Below, one piece after another: positions 16,954-24,879 of a stretch of DNA of 26,095 nt; position 1 is the stretch's first letter; every line of letters starts with the position of its first letter. Made by a program: the position numbers and the translations under genes. A model generated the notes under the pieces. The model was not told the origin of the DNA. It searched no databases and saw only the letters and a program-made list of their open reading frames with translations. Source of the stretch: JBNJEM01 sp051745935 (GTDB taxonomy: Bacteria; Planctomycetota; Planctomycetia; Pirellulales; Pirellulaceae); NCBI GenBank assembly GCA_051745935.1, contig JBNJEM010000029.1, forward strand, positions 1 to 26,095, in the 5' to 3' direction.

Positions 16954-18630
16954 TCAGAGCGTTTGGTCCTCCTTGGCCTCGCGCTCCCGCGGGGCCGCCG
17001 TTTCAGGCGGTCCCTCCGGAGTCTCCGTGGTCGCGGAGTCTCCGGCCGACGTCCGCCGGGCATCCTCCGGCGGGTCTTGTTTTGGCGTCTCGTGCTCCGC
17101 CTGGTCCTGGACAGCGGGCGTTTGGACCGCCGAGGCGTCCGTTGCAGCTTCCTCGTCCTCCACGGCCGGGGCACTGGCACGCTCGTCGTCCGTTGCCTCG
17201 GGTTCCGGCGGAGCAGAACGGAGGGCCGCCGGACCCTGTCCCGGTTCGTCCGCGGCCTCGGTCTCTTCCGCGGCCTCGGTGTCTTCCGGGGTATCGGTGT
17301 CTTCCGGGGTATCGGTGTCTTCCGGGGTATCGGTGTCTTCGGGGGTAACCGACTCGCCGCTGGTAGCCTCGGACGACGCAGCCTCGGACGACGCAGCCTC
17401 GGACGACGTTTCTCCTTGTGCAGCGGCTTCCGAAGCGGCCTGTTGTGCCTGCTGTCGGTGACGGGTTGCCGCCGCTGCCTCCTCGGCCGCTTCCGCCCGT
17501 TGTTCCGCCTGTTGTACGATTTGATCTACTTGCTCAGCCGTCAACCCCCCCATTTCCATCAAGGCATCCGGCTCGATCACCGACAAGTCATCGTATGACA
17601 AATAGCCTTGTTCGACCAGGGCCTGGGCCAGTTCTTCGTTCACCCCCTCGAGCGAATTAAAACCGGTTACGGCGCGTTCAATCTGCTCCTCCAATTCCTC
17701 GCCCGTCATGATCTCGATATCCCAGCCACACAGCTTGCTGGCCAACCGCACGTTCTGGCCCCGGCGACCGATGGCCAGCGACAGTTGGTCTTCTCGAACC
17801 AGCACAATGGCTCGGCCAATCATGTCACACAGCAGGACTTGATCGACTTCCGCCGGTTGCAAGGCGTTCGGGATCAGCACTTCGGGATCGTCGCTCCAGC
17901 GGACAATGTCGATCCGCTCTCCGGACAGTTCATCCACGATATTCTTGATTCGGTTTCCTCGCACGCCCACGCAGGCCCCCACGCAATCGACCCGCTGATC
18001 ACTGCTGCTCACCGCGACTTTGCTTCGATATCCCGGCTCCCGAGCTAAAGCATTGACCGTGATGACCCCTTCGGTGATCTCGGGGATCTCCTGCTCGAAC
18101 AGGCGTTGCACGAGTTGCGGGCGGGTTCGACTCAGCACTACTTTGACCCGACTTCCTTGCGGCCGCACCTCGAAGATCGTGGCTCGAATTCGTTCGTTCG
18201 CGTGATGGGTTTCTCCCGGAATCTGCTCGCCGCGCGGCAGGATGGCCTCCAAGCTGCCCACCGAAACCGTTGCCGCGCCGCCCTCGCATCGCTGAACGAT
18301 CCCGGAGACCATTTGCCCCACTTGACCGAGGTATTCGTCGATCAGTGAGTCTCGTTCCGCCTCCCGGATTTTCTGGATGATCACCTGCTTCGCGGTCTGC
18401 GCCCCGATACGGCCGATCATTTCCTCGGGGTCCAACGCTTCGCCGTCACAGCTGGCGCTGATCCGCCCGTTCTCGCGGGTGATGCGAACGATGATGTCAG
18501 ACTCCTCGCCATACTGTCGCTTGGCCGCCATGACCAACGCCGCTTCAATTGCCTGAAAAACAATTTCCGGGTCGATGTTCTTGTCGCGATGAAGCGAGTC
18601 GACGATTCGCAGCAACTCGTTTGGATTCAT
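16954..18630 (-). CDS. nusA: Transcription termination/antitermination factor NusA
   Basis: Binds RNA polymerase and nascent RNA and modulates pausing, termination and antitermination. The 558-aa protein has the NusA N-terminal domain (about 1-125, MNPNELLRIVDSLHRDKN), an S1 domain (about 130-200, GQMVSGIVQRCEGGAATVSV), two KH domains (about 205-345; VGVRGNRIKNIVDELSGERI, then LAIGRRGQNVRLASKLCGW) and a helix-hairpin-helix-like C-terminal segment (about 345-385, AQALVEQGYLSYDDLS). Residues about 400-558 are an acidic, low-complexity tail with TPEDTD and SEAAS repeats, unlike the usual NusA end. The first gene of nusA-infB-rbfA. No rimP gene is found upstream, although rimP commonly precedes nusA in other bacteria. 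The start lacks a strong Shine-Dalgarno site. Confidence 0.98.
   Translation of the reverse strand: MNPNELLRIVDSLHRDKNIDPEIVFQAIEAALVMAAKRQYGEESDIIVRITRENGRISASCDGEALDPEEMIGRIGAQTAKQVIIQKIREAERDSLIDEYLGQVGQMVSGIVQRCEGGAATVSVGSLEAILPRGEQIPGETHHANERIRATIFEVRPQGSRVKVVLSRTRPQLVQRLFEQEIPEITEGVITVNALAREPGYRSKVAVSSSDQRVDCVGACVGVRGNRIKNIVDELSGERIDIVRWSDDPEVLIPNALQPAEVDQVLLCDMIGRAIVLVREDQLSLAIGRRGQNVRLASKLCGWDIEIMTGEELEEQIERAVTGFNSLEGVNEELAQALVEQGYLSYDDLSVIEPDALMEMGGLTAEQVDQIVQQAEQRAEAAEEAAAATRHRQQAQQAASEAAAQGETSSEAASSEAASSEATSGESVTPEDTDTPEDTDTPEDTDTPEDTEAAEETEAADEPGQGPAALRSAPPEPEATDDERASAPAVEDEEAATDASAVQTPAVQDQAEHETPKQDPPEDARRTSAGDSATTETPEGPPETAAPREREAKEDQTL
17279..17350. repeat. 18-bp minisatellite in the nusA tail
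   Basis: GTGTCTTCCGGGGTATCG (plus strand) is repeated three times exactly with a fourth, slightly changed unit. It encodes TPEDTD four times in NusA. The unit is a multiple of three, so copy-number change keeps the frame. Confidence 0.9.
17364..17410. repeat. 15-bp minisatellite in the nusA tail
   Basis: GCCTCGGACGACGCA occurs three times in a row (the last unit ends GACGTT). It encodes the SEAAS/SEATS run in NusA. It is a second frame-preserving repeat right beside the 18-bp array. Confidence 0.85.
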
Positions 18631-18880
18631 ATCGGATCTTACTGTTTGTCCTGCTTCTGTTTTTTTGTTCGCCTCAGGGCTTCAACCCCTTCGACTCTCG
18701 AGCCGCTCGGCGTCTCCAGCGGTTGAAGACGCTCGGGAGAGATGACCACACGCCCCCGTGCGTGCCCCTCGTGCCGTTCCCCCGACTCCGCCCGATCAGC
18801 CATTGCGCCCGATCAGCCACGTGCGCCACCCGCACGCGATTTTACCCACGAGGCTGCTTGTTTTACTATAGATTACCGTG

Positions 18881-18914
18881 CAGTGACGTCCCTGACGCAG
18901 TGACGTCCCTGACG
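18881..18914. repeat. 17-bp exact tandem duplication in the nusA leader
   Basis: CAGTGACGTCCCTGACG occurs twice back to back, followed by a partial third unit (CAGGGCCGTCG). It lies about 250 nt upstream of nusA, next to a possible second -10 box, TATAGT on the minus strand (18865-18870). Confidence 0.85.
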
Positions 18915-19129
18915 CAGGGCCGTCGATATTTCCGGGCGGGGTCCCTCGCGAGGAAAACGCTTCCCCCAAAAGCGAGCTCTTGGATGCCCGCGCGCAAGCC
19001 GGCCGCGCCCGCGAATCCCCTTCAGACGGCGCGACCGTCATGACGATGACGCCATGCCAGAACGGGGACCGCGCGAGAATCGCTCGAACACCTTCCAATT
19101 TCACAACTTACTGTGCCCCGAATCCCGCT

Positions 19130-19158
19130 AGGATACAGAGATTCCTGTCGAGTGTCAA
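19130..19158 (-). promoter_or_regulatory. Sigma70-type promoter for nusA-infB-rbfA
   Basis: On the minus strand, TTGACA (19158-19153) is followed by exactly 17 bp and TATCCT (19135-19130). The -35 is perfect and the -10 matches at four of six positions. Predicted transcription start is near 19123, giving a leader of about 490 nt before nusA. Confidence 0.7.
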
Positions 19159-19449
19159 CCTGCGGCCCCGCCGGCGCGGATCGGCATGGGGGGGCCGGCG
19201 CGCCGGTTGAAAGCTCAGCTGCCGGGAATTGCAACCTCTTTAAGGAAACCGACTTACAGCAGGCGGGCGGCAAGCGGGGTCGGCACGCGTCACCGAGGGG
19301 GCCTTGGGCACTAACCCGAAATTGAACGGGGGCGCATTCAGGGGGCGCAAGCGGCCGTTATTCAAACCGCGAGCATCGAAAACGCGCGCACGCGGCGAAC
19401 CGGTCGGTACCAACCGTCCGCCTCTGGCCGGAGGCCAGACACACCTTAG

Positions 19450-19648
19450 CCTGGGGTGAAACCCCAGGACACCGGACTGTTTAAAAGTGACGCCCTTTCA
19501 GGGCTTGGGCTCTTTGGGATCATCATGTCCCAGGGCGGCGCTGCGCTCTGGGCTGATTTGTGCGGGCCCCTTCGGGGCGTTGTAGGATCCCCAGGGCTGG
19601 CGCCCGGCTATTGACGCGCCCCCCACCGGGGCTCATTGCCTCTACAAC
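19450..19648. repeat. Cluster of REP-like palindromes
   Basis: Successive stems with tiny loops: CCTGGGGT-GAA-ACCCCAGG (19450-19468), GCCCT-TTC-AGGGC (19492-19504), CCCAG/CTGGG (19529-19552) and GCCCC-TTC-GGGGC (19566-19578). The last part is bracketed by GTTGTAG (19579-19585) and CTACAAC (19642-19648). The repeated TTC/GAA loops suggest one family. It lies downstream of the ketoacyl-synthase homologue and may end its transcript. Confidence 0.75.
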
Positions 19649-19710
19649 AGCACGGCGATCGGCGCAACAATGCCACGCCAGGCACCTTAGAGTTTTTCAT
19701 CACCGCGCGA

Positions 19711-21036
19711 TCAGGCCGACCGGCCGCTGGTGACCGCGACCGCCGTAGCTTGGCCCATGGGCGTCACATTCAGGTTCAGAAACGAATCGCCGGCAGGCGT
19801 GTCGGACGAAGCCGTCACGTGAACTGGACAGTCAGGATCGGGGGTTTCGTAATTCAGGACCGGGAAAAGGTGCCCGTGCCGCATGGCCAGGACACTCGCA
19901 ATCAGTTCCATCACCCCGCAGGCAGCCCCGGCATTGCCGAGATAGCTTTTAACCGCCATGACGGGCACCGGCTTGCTGCGTGAACCAAACAGTTGGGCGA
20001 TCGCTTGGGCTTCCGCCGCGTCCGCGTACCGCGTGGAGGCCCCATGCGCATGGACATGTCCGATTGCCTCGGGCTCGAGTCCCGCGTGTCGCAACGCCTG
20101 CCGCATGGCCGTGAACGTGGCCTGTTTGAGGTCTCCGACGCCTCGAGCGTCGATGACGGCCGACGACCCGCCACCGGCTATTTCACCGAGTATCTCGGCT
20201 CCGCGCGCCTCCGCGGACTCAAACGATTCCAGCACAATGACCCCCGCGCCCTCTCCGAGCACCATGCCGCGGCGGTTTCTGTCAAACGGTTTACAGGCTT
20301 TCGCCGGATCGCCGTCCCCGGTCGCGATTTCCTCTTGCAAGACCACGTGCAGTGTGCGAAGGGGATGGACGCGAGTGCCCGTGGCCCCTGCAATCATCTT
20401 GTCCGCGCTCCCTCGCGCGATCAACTGAGCCGCTTCCCCAACGGCGGCGTTCCCCGAAACTTCGCGCATCGTCAGCGAATTGTTCGGGCCCCGTAGATCA
20501 TTGTAAATGGCAATGTGACTGGCCGGCATGTTGGGCAGGAACTTCAGCAACCATAGCGGCGTGATTTTGGGAATGCCTCGCGCGGCCCATTGATCATAGT
20601 CGAATCGCTGGTCGGCACCGCGACAGTTGAGCATCGCGTCCACGAACTCATCGGGACCGGACAGAATGTAATCACACCCAAACAGCACCCCCGTTCGCTC
20701 CGGTTCGCAGTCGCTTGCTTTGAGCCCCGCGTCGCACAGGGCTCGTTGCGCCGCGGCGACCCCCATCTGGATCTCGCGGCACATAACCTTGATGCCTTTG
20801 CGAATCGACCGTTTCTGCTCCTTTTCAAGCGGCCCAAAGTCGTCGATATGCCCGGTGAAATGGCGAGCTGGCGCGGCCCACGGCAGGTTCAGCAGCCGCG
20901 CGGGCAACGCTTCCAACTTGTGCACGCCCGAGATGCCTTGGGCAAGGGCCTGCCGGAACGCTTCGGTCGTGTTGCCCACCGCGCTGACCAGGCCTAGGCC
21001 CGTAATTGCAACACGGCGTGGAGAACTTGGGGTCAT
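19711..21036 (-). CDS. Beta-ketoacyl synthase homologue with degenerate active site
   Basis: A 441-aa thiolase-fold protein of the KAS II/FabF type. The start MTPSSPRRVAITGLGLVS at 21036 fits the family; the in-frame ATG at 21084 adds 16 atypical residues. Recognisable family parts are GPN before the nucleophile elbow, PFDRNRRGMVLGEGA, HVHAHGAST and VKSYLGNAGAACG. In this alignment the nucleophile Cys is a Glu (192, in TMREVSG), the first His is kept (331) and the second His is an Asn (368); the Lys of VKS is kept (363). Condensing activity is therefore unlikely. Chain-length-factor and decarboxylase (KSQ) relatives also lack the Cys, usually having Gln. No acyl carrier protein, true KAS or reductase gene is adjacent, so the partner would be elsewhere. 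A structural subunit or priming decarboxylase role is inference. Confidence 0.88.
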   Translation of the reverse strand: MTPSSPRRVAITGLGLVSAVGNTTEAFRQALAQGISGVHKLEALPARLLNLPWAAPARHFTGHIDDFGPLEKEQKRSIRKGIKVMCREIQMGVAAAQRALCDAGLKASDCEPERTGVLFGCDYILSGPDEFVDAMLNCRGADQRFDYDQWAARGIPKITPLWLLKFLPNMPASHIAIYNDLRGPNNSLTMREVSGNAAVGEAAQLIARGSADKMIAGATGTRVHPLRTLHVVLQEEIATGDGDPAKACKPFDRNRRGMVLGEGAGVIVLESFESAEARGAEILGEIAGGGSSAVIDARGVGDLKQATFTAMRQALRHAGLEPEAIGHVHAHGASTRYADAAEAQAIAQLFGSRSKPVPVMAVKSYLGNAGAACGVMELIASVLAMRHGHLFPVLNYETPDPDCPVHVTASSDTPAGDSFLNLNVTPMGQATAVAVTSGRSA

Positions 21037-21124
21037 GCCATAAACTCGTTCAATGGGATTCAGAAAAACGACCCAACCGGTCATTATACCGCGCCAGCCC
21101 CGCCTTCAACTCCAGGGCGGGTTG

Positions 21125-22429
21125 TCAGTACCGCGCCCTGGCATTGCCGCCCCCACTCGTCTCCGTCGTGACTTGACCGGGAAGCAACGCCTGACTGGCT
21201 TTCCCCCCGCTCTCGACCAGCATGAGCGCATTGGCACGCCTTCCCCCTCCCGCGAAAGGGTTGGGGAAACCAAAGGTCGCGGCGCGTTCAGGCCCTGGCG
21301 AGGCGACCACGCCGCAGCTGAGCAACAACACCTGGCTGGTGGGCCAGCGGAATCGCTCGTGCAATCGCCAACTGACCACCTGGGGAACCTGGATTTCAGC
21401 CCGCTGCATCTGGCCCGTGAAGCCCGGGAGATTCACATCCACCGATAACAATTTCTCCAACTGATCAATTTCACACTTTATGACCGTGTCGAGCGTTCGC
21501 TCGTCCTGCGAAAGCAAGGGGCTGATCCGCAGCGTAAAACCTTCCTGAAACTGGCTCCAGTCAATGTCGTAGCCCGTCCAAATGTTTTGCTGCTTCCGTG
21601 ACCGGTATGACCGCACGTAGTTGCGAGGGCGTCGCTGGGCAATCTTCTCGGTTTGCCCATTGTGAAAGACCACGTTGGTTGCCGTGTACTCGCGAAAGTC
21701 ACTTCGCCGGCGCAACTCGGCGAGCAGTAACGCGGCGTCTTCCTTGGACAGCAACCAAGCTTCAATGCCCGGCGATTGCACGTCAATTGGCCGTAAACGT
21801 CGTAAGTAGTTCGCGCGCCAATTGGGACTGTTCACCGAGACCAGCTTCAAGTTCAATACGTGAGGATCCTGCGTGCCATTGACGAACCGTCCGACCATGT
21901 CCGCGACGACACGCTGCATTTCCGGCGTGTGATAGACACTTAACGTATCGTGGTCCGCGCTCAAGAGCCCCAGCGGCGACGTAAACCAGACGTCCGTTCC
22001 CGTTTCCCGCAAAATCCAATCGATGATCGCCTGCTCCGGGGTATCCACCCCCTGAACCTGGTCCGTGTAGACGCTGATGTCGTATCGCTTCCAAACTTGC
22101 CCGTGTTCGTTGGGCAACGTCTGATTCTCACTCGAATCCATCGGCTCGGCCGGCTCGGCCGACTCGGCCGGACGGACTTGGTGAGCATCCAAGGAAGGGG
22201 AATCCGATGAGCTGGTGCCAGAGGAGACAGCGTCTTCCGCCTCGGTCCGCGATGCGTCGGAAGCTCGCCACGTGCTGCTCTCCTCCGCGTCAGAAACGCT
22301 GTCGGCATCCGAAGACGCCTCTGGTGCGTCCGACGGGTTCCGCGCACTGGTCGATGGCGATGCCTGTGCATGCAGCCGCACCGCGAGGGTCAACAATAAC
22401 AGGATGCTTCCAACTACATTGAGAGTCAC
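21125..22429 (-). CDS. Exported secretin-like protein
   Basis: A 434-aa protein. The GTG at 22429 is the preferred start: GGGAGG lies 6 nt upstream, and it gives a signal peptide (TLNVVGSILLLLTLAVRLHA, cleavage near AQA). A TTG 18 nt further upstream is in frame but less likely. Residues about 24-105 are Ser/Ala/Glu-rich and probably disordered. About 110-180 resemble a secretin N-type domain (YDISVYTDQVQGV, and LSVYHTPEMQRVVADMVGRF). About 240-375 look like a secretin core (TATNVVFHNGQTEKI, then GFTLRISPLLSQDERTLD, then VPQVVSWRL), as in type II/III secretion and pilus outer-membrane rings. No other secretion genes lie nearby and the usual family length is greater, so this may be a divergent periplasmic relative. 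Confidence 0.78.
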   Translation of the reverse strand: MTLNVVGSILLLLTLAVRLHAQASPSTSARNPSDAPEASSDADSVSDAEESSTWRASDASRTEAEDAVSSGTSSSDSPSLDAHQVRPAESAEPAEPMDSSENQTLPNEHGQVWKRYDISVYTDQVQGVDTPEQAIIDWILRETGTDVWFTSPLGLLSADHDTLSVYHTPEMQRVVADMVGRFVNGTQDPHVLNLKLVSVNSPNWRANYLRRLRPIDVQSPGIEAWLLSKEDAALLLAELRRRSDFREYTATNVVFHNGQTEKIAQRRPRNYVRSYRSRKQQNIWTGYDIDWSQFQEGFTLRISPLLSQDERTLDTVIKCEIDQLEKLLSVDVNLPGFTGQMQRAEIQVPQVVSWRLHERFRWPTSQVLLLSCGVVASPGPERAATFGFPNPFAGGGRRANALMLVESGGKASQALLPGQVTTETSGGGNARARY

Positions 22430-22663
22430 GATCTGCCTCCCTGCCAATCGCTTGTATCAAGTGGGGTGCGATCCGTCCCAATAGAGAATCCACCCCGTTG
22501 AGCGAGCCGCTCGCCACGCAGGGTCAACCCGCCCCCGACTACGGACCGGAGCTCGCCCATCACTGGCCGCCAATCGGCGAACGTGTTACTTTCTTCCAAC
22601 TCCCTCGCGGATGAGCAACGCCGTGTGATCGCCACGTCGACCGACCGACACGCACGAATACAA

Positions 22664-22691
22664 CTCACGTCCCCTCGGACGGGGACGTGAG
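22664..22691. repeat. 11-bp perfect inverted repeat at the predicted transcription start
   Basis: CTCACGTCCCC (22664-22674) and GGGGACGTGAG (22681-22691) with a 6-nt loop. It begins right after the -10 box of the minus-strand promoter, so the transcript would start with this stem. It may stabilise the RNA or be an operator. Confidence 0.8.
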
Positions 22692-22721
22692 AGTATACAG
22701 CAAATCCGGGCCCGCCAACAA
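22692..22721 (-). promoter_or_regulatory. Predicted promoter of the secretin-like gene
   Basis: On the minus strand TTGTTG (22721-22716), an 18-bp spacer and TATACT (22697-22692). It gives a leader of about 255 nt before the GTG at 22429. Confidence 0.55.
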
Positions 22722-22840
22722 GCCGTTTCTGGGATTTCATCGCCAGGCCAAGATACGCCCCACCTTCAGTGGGGTCTGCAAGCTGGCCGTTTTCGCGCGC
22801 CCTTCGCGAGCGAACCTTACTGAGCCTTTACAAATTGGAC

Positions 22841-22880
22841 CTGGTGGTCTAGCCGAGATACTGGTGATCTAGCCGAGATA
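22841..22880. repeat. 20-bp tandem duplication
   Basis: CTGGTGGTCTAGCCGAGATA is followed by CTGGTGATCTAGCCGAGATA, one mismatch in 20. No function is apparent. Confidence 0.8.
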
Positions 22881-22959
22881 GGAAAGCGGCGATGGTCCGA
22901 TCTATCCGTTCTCATGTGATTGTGACTCCATCACGGCGGACATTTTTTGGGCTCCCATC

Positions 22960-23001
22960 TTTTTGTCTAACATTTCAAGACAAAAACATGCAAGACAAAA
23001 A
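22960..23001. repeat. AT-rich inverted and direct repeats
   Basis: TTTTTGTCT (22960-22968) pairs with AGACAAAAA (22978-22986), and AGACAAAAA recurs at 22993-23001. The AT content contrasts with the GC-rich surroundings. It lies about 165 bp downstream of xylA and may act as a terminator region or a protein-binding site. Confidence 0.65.
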
Positions 23002-23166
23002 TATTGCATTTGTCCAAAATACTCAGTGGCTATGTCTCCGCCCGTGAAACACGCTAACCGGTTGGAACTAAACAACTTACGCTAGAATAAAGCTGGAACG
23101 TCCGCTGGCCGCTCCCGTGTTCCCGATTCCCGGTTTTCATTGTCCCGCTCCGCTACCGCCCTGAAT

Positions 23167-24477
23167 TCACAGATAGCGATTGATCAGATGCTCCAACATT
23201 TCCTGCCGCCCGCTCTGATTGGGGGAAATCTCGCCCTGATCGAGCATGCGTGCCTCGAGCGATTTGAAGTCGGCCTTGCCCGCCTCGATGTCCGCCCCGA
23301 CGCCACGATCCCAGCTGGCGTAGCGTTGCCGGACCATGGCGGCAAGTTCGTCGTCCGCGCGAATGGCGGCAGCAATTTTCAAGCCCTTGGCAAATGCGTC
23401 CATGCCACCAATGTGAGCGTGAAAGAGGTCGAGGGGGTCAAAGCTTTCCCGTCGCAGCTTCGCGTCGAAATTCACACCGCCCGGGGCCAGTCCACCGTAT
23501 TTCAAGATGGTCAACATGCATCGCGTCGTCAAATAGTGGTCCGTCGGAAACTGGTCCGTGTCCCAACCCAATAGCAGATCCCCTCTGTTGGCGTCGATCG
23601 ACCCCAACGCGCCCTGCATCCCCGCATACTCCAACTCATGCATCATCGTGTGGCCCGCGAGCGTGGCATGGTTGGTTTCAATGTTGAGCTTGAACGCATC
23701 CATGAGATCGTAGGCCCGCAAGAAGTTCAAGCAGGCGGCCGCGTCCGAATCGTATTGGTGCTTGGTGGGTTCCTTGGGCTTCGGTTCGATCAGAAACTGG
23801 CCCGTAAACCCGATTTCCTTCGCGTAGTCGACCGCCATGTGCATGAACGCGGCCATATGGTCGAGTTCCCGTTTCAAGTCGGTGTTGTAGAGATTCTGAT
23901 ATCCTTCCCGACCGCCCCAGAAAACGTAGTTGACGCCCCCAAGTTCCTTCGTGACTTCCAAACATTTTTTGACTTGAGCCGCCGCGAAGGCGAACGCGTC
24001 GGCGTTGCAACTGGTCGACGCCCCGTGGACGTACCGCGGATGGCTGAAAAGGTTGGCGGTACCCCATAACAGTCGAATGCCCGTACGTTCCTGTTCCTGC
24101 TTGAGAACCTCGACAACCGCATCGAGATTCTTGTTGGTTTCCGCCAGCGAGCGCCCCTCGGGGGCCACGTCTCGATCGTGAAACGCGTAGTAGGGAACCC
24201 CCAGTTTTTCCAGGAACTCGAACGCGACCCGCGCGCGGTTGACGGCGTTCTCCACCGTCTCGCTCCCGTCATCCCAGGGCCGCTGCATGGTTGCCGCGCC
24301 AAAGGGGTCGGCGCCCCCTCCCCGAAACGTGTGCCAATACGCGACGCTGAACCGCAGATGGTCCTTCATGGATTTGCCTTCCACCATTTCCTCTTCGTTG
24401 TACCAACGGAAGGCAAGCGGGTTTTGGGAATTGGGACCTTCGTAGGGAATCTTGGCGACGTCGGGAAACGCGGACAT
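23167..24477 (-). CDS. xylA: Xylose isomerase (class II)
   Basis: Interconverts D-xylose and D-xylulose (and glucose/fructose) in the cytosol with two divalent metals. The 436-aa protein starting MSAFPDVAKIPYEG has the length of the longer class II enzymes; an in-frame ATG at 24498 adds seven atypical residues. The catalytic set is present: His100 and Asp103 in YYAFHDRD, FWGGREGY (186-193), metal ligands Glu231 and Lys233 in IEPKPKEPTKH, Glu267 and His270 in IETNHATLAGH, Asp295, Asp306 and Asp308 in WDTDQFP, and Asp338 in NFDAK. No xylulokinase, transporter or XylR gene is adjacent, so it is a lone gene here. A 7-bp inverted repeat lies 39 bp upstream and ~100-bp repeats further up. Confidence 0.98.
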   Translation of the reverse strand: MSAFPDVAKIPYEGPNSQNPLAFRWYNEEEMVEGKSMKDHLRFSVAYWHTFRGGGADPFGAATMQRPWDDGSETVENAVNRARVAFEFLEKLGVPYYAFHDRDVAPEGRSLAETNKNLDAVVEVLKQEQERTGIRLLWGTANLFSHPRYVHGASTSCNADAFAFAAAQVKKCLEVTKELGGVNYVFWGGREGYQNLYNTDLKRELDHMAAFMHMAVDYAKEIGFTGQFLIEPKPKEPTKHQYDSDAAACLNFLRAYDLMDAFKLNIETNHATLAGHTMMHELEYAGMQGALGSIDANRGDLLLGWDTDQFPTDHYLTTRCMLTILKYGGLAPGGVNFDAKLRRESFDPLDLFHAHIGGMDAFAKGLKIAAAIRADDELAAMVRQRYASWDRGVGADIEAGKADFKSLEARMLDQGEISPNQSGRQEMLEHLINRYL

Positions 24478-24515
24478 GGGAATACTCTTTCTATCCATGG
24501 AATCAGTACACGAGC

Positions 24516-24544
24516 AACACGTACGCCAATTAGCTTAACGTGTT
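24516..24544. promoter_or_regulatory. Inverted repeat upstream of xylA
   Basis: AACACGT (24516-24522) and ACGTGTT (24538-24544) are perfect inverted arms 15 bp apart. It starts 39 bp upstream of the xylA ATG, where an operator could be expected, but no regulator is known from this window. Confidence 0.4.
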
Positions 24545-24879
24545 AGGGAAAAAATACGGCGAGCTAACAAACGAAAGGGCCGCCGAACAACCACTGACCG
24601 CCTCCATCGCGAAACCGAATAGGACGGGCGGCAAGGCGCCAGCAGGCGCGCGAACCCGTTTCGCCGGGCGTTTGGATCGCGGAACGACCCATTCAAACCT
24701 CCTATCGTGGCACAATTTCGGCCGGGAGGCAACGGGCCGCTTCCACCGGACTCGTTTTTTGGTAACCCTTTTGCCGCCTGCGGTGAGGGGAAACCAGGCG
24801 GCGGGCGCGCGAAAACGGCTCTGTTGCAGCAAGCAGGCCGCCGCTTGCTCGGTCCGAGATTGGCGAGTGGGGCGAGTGT

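Larger units (their letters stand above)
18631..19710. other. 1.1-kb gene-free region: nusA leader and palindrome cluster
   Basis: No convincing gene. It contains the probable nusA operon promoter (19130-19158), a 17-bp tandem repeat (18881-18914) in the leader, and a group of GC-rich palindromes (19450-19650) after the ketoacyl-synthase homologue. A 102-codon frame with GTG start (19104 down to 18796, minus strand) begins about 20 nt after the predicted transcription start; its sequence looks unstructured and I do not call it a gene. No RimP-like sequence is present. Confidence 0.6.
22430..23166. other. Gene-free region between xylA and the secretin-like gene
   Basis: Holds a probable promoter for the secretin-like gene (22692-22721) with a hairpin at its start, a small GC palindrome CCCCAC/GTGGGG (22758-22774), a 20-bp tandem repeat (22841-22880) and an AT-rich inverted repeat (22960-23001). 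I see no gene. Confidence 0.6.

Noticed and set aside
18796..19104. 102-codon GTG-start frame in the nusA leader
   Set aside because: No Shine-Dalgarno site, it runs through the 17-bp tandem repeat and has no protein-like pattern. Noted under the leader finding only.
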